Shown here: piece after piece, positions 10,449-19,869 of the stretch | Layout: each line of letters opens with the position of its first letter | Position numbering within the stretch: the first letter of the stretch is position 1 | From: Actinomycetota bacterium | GTDB lineage: Bacteria; Actinomycetota; Actinomycetes; Actinomycetales; Actinomycetaceae | Reading direction: 5' to 3' | Length of the DNA stretch: 59,924 nucleotides | Assembly: GCA_009930425.1 (NCBI GenBank) | Contig: RZYE01000002.1 | Location: forward strand, 1 to 59,924 | The notes under the pieces: model-generated | What the model saw: the letters and a program-made list of their open reading frames with translations, nothing else | Database searches by the model: none | Told to the model about the DNA's origin: nothing | Program-made: the position numbers and the translations under genes

Positions 10449-12146
10449 ATGACAGTCCCCCCCACGTCCGCCCCTGCCAGCGACTTCGTCCGCGAGATGG
10501 TCCGCAGGGACATGGAGGAGGGGACCTTCGCCGGCCGGGTCCAGACGCGGTTCCCCCCGGAGCCGAACGGCTATCTCCACATCGGGCACGCCAAGGCAAT
10601 CGTCCTCGACTTCGGGATCGCCCAGGAGTTCGGCGGGACGTGCAACCTGCGCTTCGACGACACGAACCCGGAGACGGAGGAGAAGCACTTCGTCGACGGG
10701 ATCATCGAGGACATCGCGTGGCTCGGTTACTTCCCGGCGCGGACGATCCATGCCTCCGACTACTTCGAGCAGCTCTACGCCTGGGCGGAGCACCTGGTCG
10801 AGCGGGGTCTCGCCTACGTCGACGACCAGGATCCGGACACCATCTCCGCGCAACGGGGCGGCTACGGCAGGCCGGGTGTCGAGAGCCCGTACCGGAACCG
10901 GGCACCGGAGGAGAACCTGGACCTCCTGCGCCGCATGAGGGCCGGCGAGTTCCCCGACGGGTCGCGCGTGCTCCGGGCCCGGATCGACATGGCCCATGAG
11001 AACATGCAGCTGCGGGACCCGATCATGTACCGGATCCGCCGCGGCCACCACTACCGCACCGGGGACGAGTGGTGCATCTACCCCACCTACGACTGGGCGC
11101 ACGGGCAGAGCGACGCGATCGAGGGCGTCACCCACTCCTTCTGCACGCTCGAGTTCGACTCCCACCGCCCGCTCTACGACTGGTTCCTCGAGCACCTGCC
11201 GCTGCCGTACGACCAGCCCCGGCAGACCGAGTTCGCCCGCCTGGAGCTCACCCACACGGTGATGTCCAAGCGGCGCCTTGCCGAGCTCGTCGCAACGGGG
11301 AGGGTGGACGGCTGGGACGACCCGCGGCTGCCCACGCTGCGGGGATTGCGACGGCGGGGCTACCCTGCCGCCGCGATCCGTGACTTCTGCACGTTCATCG
11401 GCGTGTCCCGCACGAACAGCAGGCACGAGATCGAGCTCCTCGAGTCCTTCGTGCGCACCGAGCTGAACCGCACCGCGCTGCGCCGGATGGCAGTGCTCCG
11501 GCCGCTGCGGCTCGTCATCACCAACTGGCCCGTCGACGAGGCCGGGGCACCGGCGGTGGAGTGGTTCGAGATCGGGAACAATCCCGAGAACCCTGCCGAC
11601 GGCTCGAGGCAGGTGCCCTTCAGCGGGGAGCTCCTCATCGAGCGCGACGACTTCGCCGAGGTCCCACCCCCCAAGTTCTTCCGGCTCTCACCGGGCCGGG
11701 AGGTGCGGCTCCGGGGCGCCTACCTCATCACTGCCACCGACGTGGTGAAGGACGAGGACGGCACCGTCATCGAGGTGCGAGCCACCTACGACCCGGCGAC
11801 GCGCGGCGGGAGTGCCCCCGACGGGCGGAAGGTGAAGTCGACCATGCACTGGGTGTCCGCGTCGCACGCCGTGGACGCCACGGTGGCCGAGTACGAGCGC
11901 CTGTTCTCCGCACCCGTTCCCGGTGAGGCGACCGGCAACCCCCTGGACGACCTGGATCCGGCCTCGCGGACCGTGCTGGCCGGGTGCAAGGTGGAGGCGG
12001 CGCTCGCCGACACCCCGCCCGGCGCCGTCGTCCAGTTCGAGCGACTCGGTTACTTCGCGCACGACCCGGACGACCACCTCCTGTTCCACCGCACGGTGGG
12101 CCTGCGGGACGAGTGGGCCGCCATCCAGAAGCGTCAGCGCGGGTAG
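10449..12146 (+). CDS. glnS: Glutaminyl-tRNA synthetase
   Basis: TRFPPEPNGYLHIGHAKAIVLDFGIAQEFGGTCNLRFDDTNPETEE; YPTYDWAHGQSDAIEGVTHSFCTLEF; VMSKRRL. Confidence 0.96.
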   Translation: MTVPPTSAPASDFVREMVRRDMEEGTFAGRVQTRFPPEPNGYLHIGHAKAIVLDFGIAQEFGGTCNLRFDDTNPETEEKHFVDGIIEDIAWLGYFPARTIHASDYFEQLYAWAEHLVERGLAYVDDQDPDTISAQRGGYGRPGVESPYRNRAPEENLDLLRRMRAGEFPDGSRVLRARIDMAHENMQLRDPIMYRIRRGHHYRTGDEWCIYPTYDWAHGQSDAIEGVTHSFCTLEFDSHRPLYDWFLEHLPLPYDQPRQTEFARLELTHTVMSKRRLAELVATGRVDGWDDPRLPTLRGLRRRGYPAAAIRDFCTFIGVSRTNSRHEIELLESFVRTELNRTALRRMAVLRPLRLVITNWPVDEAGAPAVEWFEIGNNPENPADGSRQVPFSGELLIERDDFAEVPPPKFFRLSPGREVRLRGAYLITATDVVKDEDGTVIEVRATYDPATRGGSAPDGRKVKSTMHWVSASHAVDATVAEYERLFSAPVPGEATGNPLDDLDPASRTVLAGCKVEAALADTPPGAVVQFERLGYFAHDPDDHLLFHRTVGLRDEWAAIQKRQRG

Positions 12147-12183
12147 CGGCGACCGCGGCGTGGTCCCGCTCGGGTGGGGGACC

Positions 12184-12891
12184 TCAGCGCGTCCGCGGCC
12201 CGAAGAGGGCCGTTCCCACCCGCACCATGGTCGAACCGGCGGCCACCGCGATGTCGAGATCGGTGCTCATGCCCATCGAGAGCTCCCCGGCATCCGCGGT
12301 TCCCGGCATCCCGGAGGAGACGAGTGCCGCGGACAGCCGTGCCATCTCCTCGAACCCCGCGCGCACCTCTCCGGCGTCCGGTGAGTTCTTCCCGATGGTC
12401 ATGAGGCCGCGCAGCCGCAAGCCCTCCATCCCGGCGACGGCCACGGCGAACTCCAGGGCCTGCTCCGGTTGGACCCCGGACTTCGTCTCCTCGCCCGAGG
12501 CGTTCACCTCGACGAAGACCTCGACGGTGCGGCCCAGCCTGCCCGCCGCCGCGGACAGCCTCTCCGCCAGGGCAGAGCGGTCGACGGACTGGATGCAACT
12601 GGCGTACCGCAGCACCTGGTTGACCTTGTTCGTCTGCAGCGCACCGATGAAGTGGGTCTCCCAGGTGCCGGGCCACGACTCGTGGAGGCGCGGCTCCAGC
12701 TCGGCCATCTCCTGGGCGCGGTTGTGCCCGAGGAGGTGGGCCCCGGCCTCCAGGACCGCCACGATGCGCTCCGGGGGCTGCGTCTTCACGGCGGCGAGGA
12801 TCGCCACCTCCGTGGGCGAGCGCCCGACGACCGCACACGCCCGGGTGACCCTCTCCTGGAGGGCGGACCAGCGTTGCGCGACGTCGTTCAC
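12184..12891 (-). CDS. YggS family pyridoxal phosphate-binding protein (PLPBP)
   Basis: ILAAVKTQPPERIVAVLEAGAHLLGHNRAQEM; HFIGALQTNKVNQVL; LSMGMSTDLDIAVAAGSTMVRVGTALFG. GTG start preceded by TACGCT + 6 nt. Confidence 0.93.
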   Translation of the reverse strand: MNDVAQRWSALQERVTRACAVVGRSPTEVAILAAVKTQPPERIVAVLEAGAHLLGHNRAQEMAELEPRLHESWPGTWETHFIGALQTNKVNQVLRYASCIQSVDRSALAERLSAAAGRLGRTVEVFVEVNASGEETKSGVQPEQALEFAVAVAGMEGLRLRGLMTIGKNSPDAGEVRAGFEEMARLSAALVSSGMPGTADAGELSMGMSTDLDIAVAAGSTMVRVGTALFGPRTR

Positions 12892-12929
12892 CCTCCGAGC
12901 GTAGCGCCGCCGCGGCCGGCCGACTCGCC

Positions 12930-13655
12930 CTAGGCCGGCACGTTGAAGAGCGTGCCGACGCCGTAGGTGACGATCATGCCCAGCGCGCCACCCAGCATGG
13001 TCCGGATCACCGCGCGTCCGGCGTGTGCCTCGCCGAGCCGCGCCGAGACGAATCCGGTGAGGGCCAACGCGAGGAGCACGGCTGCGAAGGTGGCGACGAT
13101 CCGGACGCCGGGAGGGAACAGGAGGATCGAGGCCACCGGCAGGGCTGCGCCGAGGACGAAGGAGAAGAACGACGCCCACGCCGCGTGCCACGGGTTGACG
13201 AGGTCGTCCGGGTCGATGCCCTCGACACAGGACAGCGCCCCGACCGCGTCGTGCGTGGCCATCTGCGTGGCTGCCAGCCTGGCGACGTCCGCCGAGACCC
13301 CGCGGTCCTCCAGGTCCCTCCCGAGCGTCTCCACGATGCCGTCCTGGTGTCCGCGGGACGCCGCGGACACCCGCTCCACGATGGCGGACTCGGTGTCCCG
13401 CTGGGTGGAGACGGAGATGTACTCGCCGGTGGCCATGGAGAAGGCACCCGCGGAGAGGGCAGCGAAGCCGGCGGTCGCGATGATCGGGACCGAGTCGGTA
13501 GCTGCCGCCACCCCGATCACGGTCGCCGCGACGGAGACGATCCCGTCGTTGGCACCGAGCACGCCCGCCCGCAGCTTGTTCAGCCTCGCGGACGTGGAGT
13601 CCTTCTTCTTGCCGTTCTCCGTCATCGTCCCGTCCTCGCCCCGCAGCACTGTCAT
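12930..13655 (-). CDS. VIT1/CCC1 family Fe(II)/Mn(II) transporter
   Basis: LNKLRAGVLGANDGIVSVAATVIGVAAAT; AGAFSMATGEYISVSTQRDTE. Confidence 0.92.
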   Translation of the reverse strand: MTVLRGEDGTMTENGKKKDSTSARLNKLRAGVLGANDGIVSVAATVIGVAAATDSVPIIATAGFAALSAGAFSMATGEYISVSTQRDTESAIVERVSAASRGHQDGIVETLGRDLEDRGVSADVARLAATQMATHDAVGALSCVEGIDPDDLVNPWHAAWASFFSFVLGAALPVASILLFPPGVRIVATFAAVLLALALTGFVSARLGEAHAGRAVIRTMLGGALGMIVTYGVGTLFNVPA

Positions 13656-13661
13656 GGTCAC

Positions 13662-13690
13662 ACGGTACGAAGGTCCCACGCCGCTGTCAT
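13662..13690 (-). promoter_or_regulatory. Predicted sigma70-type promoter of the VIT transporter
   Basis: Minus strand ATGACA (13690-13685) - N17 - TACCGT (13667-13662), 6 nt before ATG at 13655. Confidence 0.6.
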
Positions 13691-13694
13691 CGCA

Positions 13695-13712
13695 GGTAAG
13701 GCTAGCCTTACC
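13695..13712. promoter_or_regulatory. Perfect 18-bp palindrome GGTAAGGCTAGCCTTACC, DtxR/IdeR-type iron box candidate
   Basis: Exact inverted repeat; 14/19 match to the DtxR consensus TTAGGTTAGGCTAACCTAA by manual alignment; upstream of an Fe/Mn transporter promoter. Confidence 0.75.
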
Positions 13713-16299
13713 GGACCTCGCCCAGCGTGGCGGCGGCGACCACCACCCGGCCCGCGGCGTCGGAGGCCGCGACATCCACCCGGACGGCGAACTCCCAGTC
13801 CGCGTTGCCTGCGGGGTCGTCGAGGCGCTGGCGGGCCAGCCACCCGGTGCCGTCGCCCGGGAGCCCGGCGATCTCCCACTCGTCAGGGTCGGGGTCCTCG
13901 TCCACGGCGAACGCGGCCCGCGCCTCCGGCCCCGTCCCGAGCCAGTCGTACTCGTTCCAGTACGCCGCCGCTGCCGAGCGCCACCGTGGCGCGTCCCATC
14001 CGGGGATGTCGAGTGCTCCGAGTTCCTCGTACGCCTCACGTGCGAGCAGTTCGACCATCCGGAAGACCTCGGTGCGGATGGCGACCCGGAACGCGTGGCG
14101 GTTCCGGGAGAAGGCGAGGGTGCCGTCGTCGTCGGCTCCGAACGGAACCTCGCCGGCAGCCGCGACCGCCTCGGAGTCCTCGATGGCGTGCAGGGCGGAC
14201 CACTCGTCGAGGAGCGAGGAGTCGACTGCGCGCACCAGCGCGCCCAGCCACCGGGTGATCGCCAGGACCTCCTCGGTGCGCGCGTCCTCCGGGACCGCCT
14301 GCCGCAACGCCTGGTAGGCGTCCGACAGGTACCGCAGCACCACGCCCTCCGATCGGCCGAGGCGATAGCGGGCGATGAGGTCCGAGAACGTCATCGCGTT
14401 CTCCACCATCTCGCGCACCACGGACTTGGGACTGAGTTCGTGCTCCAGGACCCACGGATTCGTGTGGGCGTACTCCCGGAGGGCCGCGGCGAGCAGGTCG
14501 GCGAGTGGCTGCGGCCAGGTGACGTCCTCGAGGGCCTCCATCCGCTCGTCGTACTCCATCCCCTCCGCCTTCATCGCCGCCACCGCATCGCCCCGCGCCT
14601 CCCACGCCTGGGCGTACAGCAGGGGCCGCGGGTCCTCGAGCGTGGACTCCACCACGCTGACCACGTCGAGGGCGAAGGTGGGGGAGTCCTCGTCGAGCAG
14701 GGAGATCGCGGCGAGGGCGAACGGGGAGAGTGGTGCGTTGAGGGCGAAGCGATCGGGCAGGTCCACCGTCAGGCGCAGCCGGGGGCCACCGGCTGCCGCC
14801 TGGCTCGTCAGGTGCTCCACCACGCCTGCCTGGCGCAGCGAACGGTAGATGTGGGCCGCACGGCGGAGGTGGGGGTTGGCCTCGCTCGGCGGCTCGTGGT
14901 TGTCGGTCAACAGGCGGGCGAGGTGCTCGACGGGGTCGCCCGGGCGGGCGAGCACGTTCAGGACCATGGCGTGCGTGACCTGGAACTGGCTCGCGAGCGG
15001 CTCCGGTTCCGAGTCGCGCAGCCGCTCGAAGGTCTTGTCCGTCCAGTTGACCTGACCGGCCGGCGCCTTCTTGCGGACGATCTTGCGGCGCTTGCGCTCG
15101 TCGTCACCCGCCCTCGCCAGTGCCCTCGCGTTCTCGATGACGTGGTCGGGTGCCTGCACGATCACCTCGCCGACGGTGTCGAAGCCGGCCCTCCCGGCCC
15201 GCCCGGCGATCTGGTGGAACTCCCGGGCCGTGAGGTGGCGCATCCGCTCGCCGTCGAACTTGGTGAGGGCCGTGAACACCACCGTCCGGATCGGCACGTT
15301 GATGCCCACCCCCAGGGTGTCCGTGCCGCACACCACCGAGAGCAGGCCCTCCTGCGTCAGTTGCTCGACCAGTCGCCGGTAGCGGGGCAGCATGCCGGCG
15401 TGGTGCACGCCGATGCCGAGGCGCAGCAGCCGGGAGAGGGTGGCCCCGAAGCCCTTCGAGAAGCTGAAGCCGGCGATGCGGCGTGCGATCGCCTCCCGCT
15501 GCTGCTTGGGGGCCACCTGCACGGACGTCAGGGACTGCGCCCGTTCCACCGCGTCCTTCTGCGCGAAGTGCACCACGTAGGCGGGTGCCCGCCGGGTCGC
15601 CACGAGCTCCATGAGGACGTCCTGCAGCGGCTCGGTGGAGTAGGCGTAGCTCAGCGGCACGGGGCGCTTCGCCGATGTGACGGTGGTGACCTCGCGTCCG
15701 GTGCGCCGCTCCAGGTCGGCGGCGAAGAACGAGGTGTCCCCGAGGGTGGCCGACATGAGGACGAACTGGGGGGAGGAGAGCTCCAGGAGCGGGACCTGCC
15801 AGGCCCAGCCGCGCTGCGGGTCGGCGTAGAAGTGGAACTCGTCGATGACCACCACGCCGGCGTCGAGGCCGTCTCCCTCGCGCAGGGCCTGGTTGGCGAG
15901 GATCTCCGCGGTGCAACAGATGATCGGGGCCTCGGCGTTGATCGCGGTGTCGCCGGTCACCATCCCCACGTTGGCCGGCCCGAAGAGCGCGACGAGATCG
16001 AAGAACTTCTCGGACACGAGGGCCTTCAGCGGGGCGGTGTACCACGTCCGCTCGCCGCGGGCGAGTGCGACCGTGTGGGCGGCCTGTGCGATCACGGACT
16101 TCCCCGACCCCGTGGGGGTGTTCACGATCACGTGGCTGCCGGTCAGCAGGCCGGTGAGCGCCTCGTCCTGATGGGGATACAGGGGACGCCCCGTCGACTC
16201 CGCCCAGCCGTGGAAGCCCATGTAGAGGGAGTCGACGAGCTCGTCGGCACCGAGGTCCTCGAGGTCGTCGAGCAGGACGTTGAGCGCCGGTTCCGTCAT
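13708..16299 (-). CDS. DEAD/DEAH-box RNA helicase, DUF3516 family
   Basis: YPHQDEALTGLLTGSHVIVNTPTGSGKSVIAQAAH; VVIDEFHFYAD; LMSATLGDTSFF; HQIAGRAGRAGFDTVGEV. Confidence 0.92.
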   Translation of the reverse strand: MTEPALNVLLDDLEDLGADELVDSLYMGFHGWAESTGRPLYPHQDEALTGLLTGSHVIVNTPTGSGKSVIAQAAHTVALARGERTWYTAPLKALVSEKFFDLVALFGPANVGMVTGDTAINAEAPIICCTAEILANQALREGDGLDAGVVVIDEFHFYADPQRGWAWQVPLLELSSPQFVLMSATLGDTSFFAADLERRTGREVTTVTSAKRPVPLSYAYSTEPLQDVLMELVATRRAPAYVVHFAQKDAVERAQSLTSVQVAPKQQREAIARRIAGFSFSKGFGATLSRLLRLGIGVHHAGMLPRYRRLVEQLTQEGLLSVVCGTDTLGVGINVPIRTVVFTALTKFDGERMRHLTAREFHQIAGRAGRAGFDTVGEVIVQAPDHVIENARALARAGDDERKRRKIVRKKAPAGQVNWTDKTFERLRDSEPEPLASQFQVTHAMVLNVLARPGDPVEHLARLLTDNHEPPSEANPHLRRAAHIYRSLRQAGVVEHLTSQAAAGGPRLRLTVDLPDRFALNAPLSPFALAAISLLDEDSPTFALDVVSVVESTLEDPRPLLYAQAWEARGDAVAAMKAEGMEYDERMEALEDVTWPQPLADLLAAALREYAHTNPWVLEHELSPKSVVREMVENAMTFSDLIARYRLGRSEGVVLRYLSDAYQALRQAVPEDARTEEVLAITRWLGALVRAVDSSLLDEWSALHAIEDSEAVAAAGEVPFGADDDGTLAFSRNRHAFRVAIRTEVFRMVELLAREAYEELGALDIPGWDAPRWRSAAAAYWNEYDWLGTGPEARAAFAVDEDPDPDEWEIAGLPGDGTGWLARQRLDDPAGNADWEFAVRVDVAASDAAGRVVVAAATLGEVR

Positions 16300-16400
16300 C
16301 GTCCCATTGTCACACCCCGGTGAGTTGCCCCACGCTGTCGGCCGTCTTCTGCCATGCTGCCGGACAGCGGGCGCGCCCGGTCCGCGGAAGGGAGCCCCTC

Positions 16401-17846
16401 ATGGACGGACTGCTCACGGCCCTGGACTGGATCAACACCCAGATGTACTCGTGGCTGCTGATCTACCTGCTCGCCGGCGCCGGCATCTGGTTCACGGTGC
16501 GGACACGCGCGATGCAGGTCCGTTTGATCGGGAAGATGGTGAGGACGATCGCCGGATCCCGGCACGCGGAGGGTGGCGGCATCTCGCCGTTCCAGGCCTT
16601 CGCGATCGGGCTGGCCTCACGGGTCGGGACCGGCAACATCGCCGGCGTGGCCATCGCGATCACGCTGGGTGGCCCGGGTGCGGTGTTCTGGATGTGGGTG
16701 ATCGCGGCGATCGGCATGGCGACCGCCTTCATCGAGGCGACCCTCGCCCAGGTGTTCAAGGTGCGCTGGCATGACGGCACCTTCCGCGGCGGCCCGGCCT
16801 TCTACATCTGGAAGGGCCTGAGGTCGTGGCGGTGGGGGGCAACGTTCGCGGTCGCGCTCCTCTTCACCTTCGGCATCGCCTTCGAGATGGTGCAGTCCAA
16901 CACGATCGCCGAGACGCTGCGCAGTGCACACGGCGTCCCCACCTGGGTCACCGCCGTCGTCCTGGCCGTCCTCAGCGGCGCCGTCATCCTCGGCGGCATC
17001 AAGTCGGTGGCGCGCGTGGCGGAGTGGGTCGCCCCCCTCATGGCGCTCGTCTACATCCTGCTCTCGCTCGTCATCCTGGTGATGAACCTCGACCAGCTCG
17101 GCTTCGTGTTCTACGAGATCGTGGAATCCGCGTTCGGGCTCAACGAGGCCTTCGCCGGCACGGCGGGTGGCATCGTCGCCGCCATGCTGAACGGCGTCAA
17201 GCGCGGCCTGTACTCCAACGAGGCCGGCATGGGCTCGGCCCCCAACGCGGCATCCACCGCCACCACGATCCACCCCGCCCGCCAGGGCCTCATCCAGTCG
17301 GCCGGCGTGTTCGTGGACACGATGCTGGTCTGCTCCGCCACGGCCTTCATGATCCTGCTGTCGGACGAGAGCGTGTACACCCCCGGCATGGACCTCGAGG
17401 GTGCGACCCTCACCCAGTCCGCCGTCGCGCACCACCTCGGTGACTGGATGACGCTCCCGATGACGATCCTCATCTTCACCTTCGCGTTCTCCACCATCAT
17501 CGGGAACTACGCCTACGCCGAGGTCAACCTCGACTACCTCACGGGGGAGGCGCACGAGCGCGACCTGGCGCTCCGGATCACCGTGATCGCCGCCGTCGTG
17601 GTCGGAGCGTTCCTGAAGATCGACATCGTGTGGAGTCTCGCCGACGTCTCCATGGGCGTCATGACACTCATCAACCTCGTGGCCATCGTGCTGCTCGGGA
17701 AGTGGGCCTTCGCCGTGCTGGCGGACTACGAGGCCGGCAAGGGGGAGACCTCCTTCATCGCCGCGGACTCCGCGCACCTGCCGGGTGACCTGGACACCGA
17801 CATCTGGACCCACGAGAACCCCACCCTCACGCTGAACAAGGCGTGA
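16401..17846 (+). CDS. Alanine/sodium symporter (AGCS family)
   Basis: GIGLASRVGTGNIAGVAIAITLGGPGAVFWMW; GLYSNEAGMGSAPNAASTA. Confidence 0.93.
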   Translation: MDGLLTALDWINTQMYSWLLIYLLAGAGIWFTVRTRAMQVRLIGKMVRTIAGSRHAEGGGISPFQAFAIGLASRVGTGNIAGVAIAITLGGPGAVFWMWVIAAIGMATAFIEATLAQVFKVRWHDGTFRGGPAFYIWKGLRSWRWGATFAVALLFTFGIAFEMVQSNTIAETLRSAHGVPTWVTAVVLAVLSGAVILGGIKSVARVAEWVAPLMALVYILLSLVILVMNLDQLGFVFYEIVESAFGLNEAFAGTAGGIVAAMLNGVKRGLYSNEAGMGSAPNAASTATTIHPARQGLIQSAGVFVDTMLVCSATAFMILLSDESVYTPGMDLEGATLTQSAVAHHLGDWMTLPMTILIFTFAFSTIIGNYAYAEVNLDYLTGEAHERDLALRITVIAAVVVGAFLKIDIVWSLADVSMGVMTLINLVAIVLLGKWAFAVLADYEAGKGETSFIAADSAHLPGDLDTDIWTHENPTLTLNKA

Positions 17847-17885
17847 GGCGACGGCCAGCCGGCGGGTGAGGATAGCCTTGGGCCC

Positions 17886-18650
17886 ATGCAGGTCGCGCGC
17901 TTCGTCCACCATGAACTGCCCGCCTACGGGATCGTCGACGGCGAGGAGATCGTCGTCCTGAGGTCGGACCCACTGTTCGACTCCTGGGACACGACGGGGG
18001 AGCGGGTGGCGCTCGACGACGTCCGGCTGCTGTCCCCGGTCATCCCACGTTCCAAGGTGGTGGGCATCGGGCGGAACTACGCCGCCCACGCCGCCGAGAT
18101 GGGCAACGACCTGCCGGTGGAGCCGCTGGTCTTCCTGAAGCCCAACACGTCCGTCATCGGCCCCGACGACCCCATCGTGCTGCCCCCGTACTCGCGGGAG
18201 GTCCACCACGAGGTGGAACTTGCGGTGGTGATCTCGCGGATGTGCAAGTTCGTGCCCGCCGACCGGGCCGCGGACGTGATCTTCGGCTACACGGTGGGGA
18301 ACGACGCCTCCGCGCGCGACGTCCAGCGCACGGACTCCCAGTGGACCCGCGCGAAGGGCTTCGACACGTCCTGCCCGATCGGTCCCTGGATCGAGACCGA
18401 CCTCGACGTCACCGACCTGGCGGTCCGTGCCTGGGTGGACGGCGAGTTGCGGCAGGACGGCCGCACCTCGGACCTCATCTTCCCGGTCGCCGAGCTCATC
18501 GAGTACGTCTCGGGCATCTTCACCCTCCTGCCGGGTGACGTCATCCTGACCGGCACCCCCGCCGGCGTCGGTCCCATCGACGTCGGACAGCGTGTCGAGG
18601 TCGAGGTGGAGGGGATCGGGCGGTTCGGCAACCCCGTCGTTCGCCGCTGA
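17886..18650 (+). CDS. Fumarylacetoacetate hydrolase family protein
   Basis: VVGIGRNYAAHAAEMG; LPPYSREVHHEVELAVVI; GYTVGNDASARDVQ; GDVILTGTPAGVGP. Confidence 0.94.
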   Translation: MQVARFVHHELPAYGIVDGEEIVVLRSDPLFDSWDTTGERVALDDVRLLSPVIPRSKVVGIGRNYAAHAAEMGNDLPVEPLVFLKPNTSVIGPDDPIVLPPYSREVHHEVELAVVISRMCKFVPADRAADVIFGYTVGNDASARDVQRTDSQWTRAKGFDTSCPIGPWIETDLDVTDLAVRAWVDGELRQDGRTSDLIFPVAELIEYVSGIFTLLPGDVILTGTPAGVGPIDVGQRVEVEVEGIGRFGNPVVRR

Positions 18651-18690
18651 CCAGCTGGCGGCGGCTGATCAGCTGGCCGCGGCTGATCAG
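18646..18690. repeat. 18-bp tandem repeat (2.5 copies) between convergent genes
   Basis: GCTGACCAGCTGGCGGCG / GCTGATCAGCTGGCCGCG / GCTGATCAG; CTGATCAGC-N8-GCTGATCAG can fold as a hairpin. Confidence 0.8.
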
Positions 18691-19823
18691 AGGGAGGCGG
18701 CCATGCGTTCGATCGCCCGCTCGAGGGTCTCCCGCGACGCGGCGAAGTTGAAGCGGGTGAACCGTGGGACACCGCAGGCCGCCCCGTCGGTGGTGACCAC
18801 CCCGTGCTCCGCGAAGTGGCGGGCGGGGTTCTGCGGCCCCAGCGCCGTCGTGTCCAGCCAGGCCAGGTAGGTGCCCTCGGGCTCGCGGTAGCCGATCTCG
18901 GGCACCTCGCGCTCGAGCAGCTTGCCGAGGAGCGTGGCGTTGCCGCGCAGGTGCTCCACGACCTCCGCCAGCCAGCCGCCGTCGTCCGTGTACGCACGTG
19001 CCGTGGCGAGGAGGCCCGGCGTGGAGGCCTGGTGGCTGGTGATCGGGGCGAACGGGGCGAAGGTGGCAGCGTCGGCCTCGGGGAGGATCATCTGGGCGCA
19101 CTTCAGGCCGGGGATGTTCCAGCCCTTCGACGCCGCGACCGCGGTGACGGCGTGCGCGGCCGCGGTGGGGGAGATGCTGGCGTACGGGACGTGGCGGCGG
19201 GACCGGTCGAGGACGAGCGGCGCGTGGATCTCATCGCTGAACACGCGGCCGCCGTGCCGGTCGACCACCCTGGACAGGGCCTCCAGCTCGCCGCGGTCGT
19301 ACACGCGCCCCACGGGGTTGTGGGGATTGCACAGGATGAGGAGCCGGCCGCCGGCCAGGAACGCCTCGTCGATGGCGTCGAGGTCCATGGCGTACCGCCC
19401 GCGGCCGTCCGTGGTCCCCGGCACCCGGAGCACGGGGTGGCCGTACACCTCCGGAAGGGACAGGAACGGCATGTAGTTCGGGATCGGGAGGATGACGGGG
19501 GCACCGGCGGGCAGGAGGTGGCGCAGCGTGAGGAGCAGTCCGGTCAGGACGTCCGCCGTGACGTGGACCAGGTCGGGTGCGACCTCCCAGGCGAAGGTGC
19601 GGGCGTACCAGGAGGCGCAGGAGGCCCGCACGGCCGCCACCTGGCCGTCGGTGGGGTAGCCGCACGCGCCGGCGTCGACGGCGCCGCGCAGCACCTCTGC
19701 GATCGCGGGCGCGATGCCGAAGTCCATCTCCGCGACCCCGGCGCCGATCGCCCCCGGCCGGGACCACTTCTCGGAACTGCCGTGGAGGCGTTCGGGGGTG
19801 AAGGACTCGAAGTCGAGGCTCAC
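18687..19823 (-). CDS. MalY/PatB family aminotransferase (cystathionine beta-lyase-like)
   Basis: [83 protein letters not shown]. Confidence 0.9.
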   Translation of the reverse strand: MSLDFESFTPERLHGSSEKWSRPGAIGAGVAEMDFGIAPAIAEVLRGAVDAGACGYPTDGQVAAVRASCASWYARTFAWEVAPDLVHVTADVLTGLLLTLRHLLPAGAPVILPIPNYMPFLSLPEVYGHPVLRVPGTTDGRGRYAMDLDAIDEAFLAGGRLLILCNPHNPVGRVYDRGELEALSRVVDRHGGRVFSDEIHAPLVLDRSRRHVPYASISPTAAAHAVTAVAASKGWNIPGLKCAQMILPEADAATFAPFAPITSHQASTPGLLATARAYTDDGGWLAEVVEHLRGNATLLGKLLEREVPEIGYREPEGTYLAWLDTTALGPQNPARHFAEHGVVTTDGAACGVPRFTRFNFAASRETLERAIERMAASL

Positions 19824-19847
19824 GGGCTCTCCCTGGGGTGCGGCGTG

Positions 19848-19866
19848 GACCCCATACGATGGGGTC
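19848..19866. promoter_or_regulatory. Palindrome GACCCCAT-ACG-ATGGGGTC over the gltX/malY divergent promoter
   Basis: Perfect 8-bp arms; overlaps the TACGAT -10 of gltX. Confidence 0.55.
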
Positions 19867-19869
19867 ATC

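Noticed and set aside
12967-16323. 1118-aa open frame on the plus strand
   Set aside because: Antisense to the DUF3516 helicase and VIT transporter; long antisense ORFs are expected in about 70% GC DNA; composition (Arg/Gly/Val/His-rich) and lack of motifs show it is not coding.
17861-17880. GGTGAGGATAGCCTTGGG resembling an iron box upstream of FAH hydrolase
   Set aside because: Arms are not symmetric (about 4/9 pairs); resemblance is explained by the TAGCCT -10 element of a leaderless gene.
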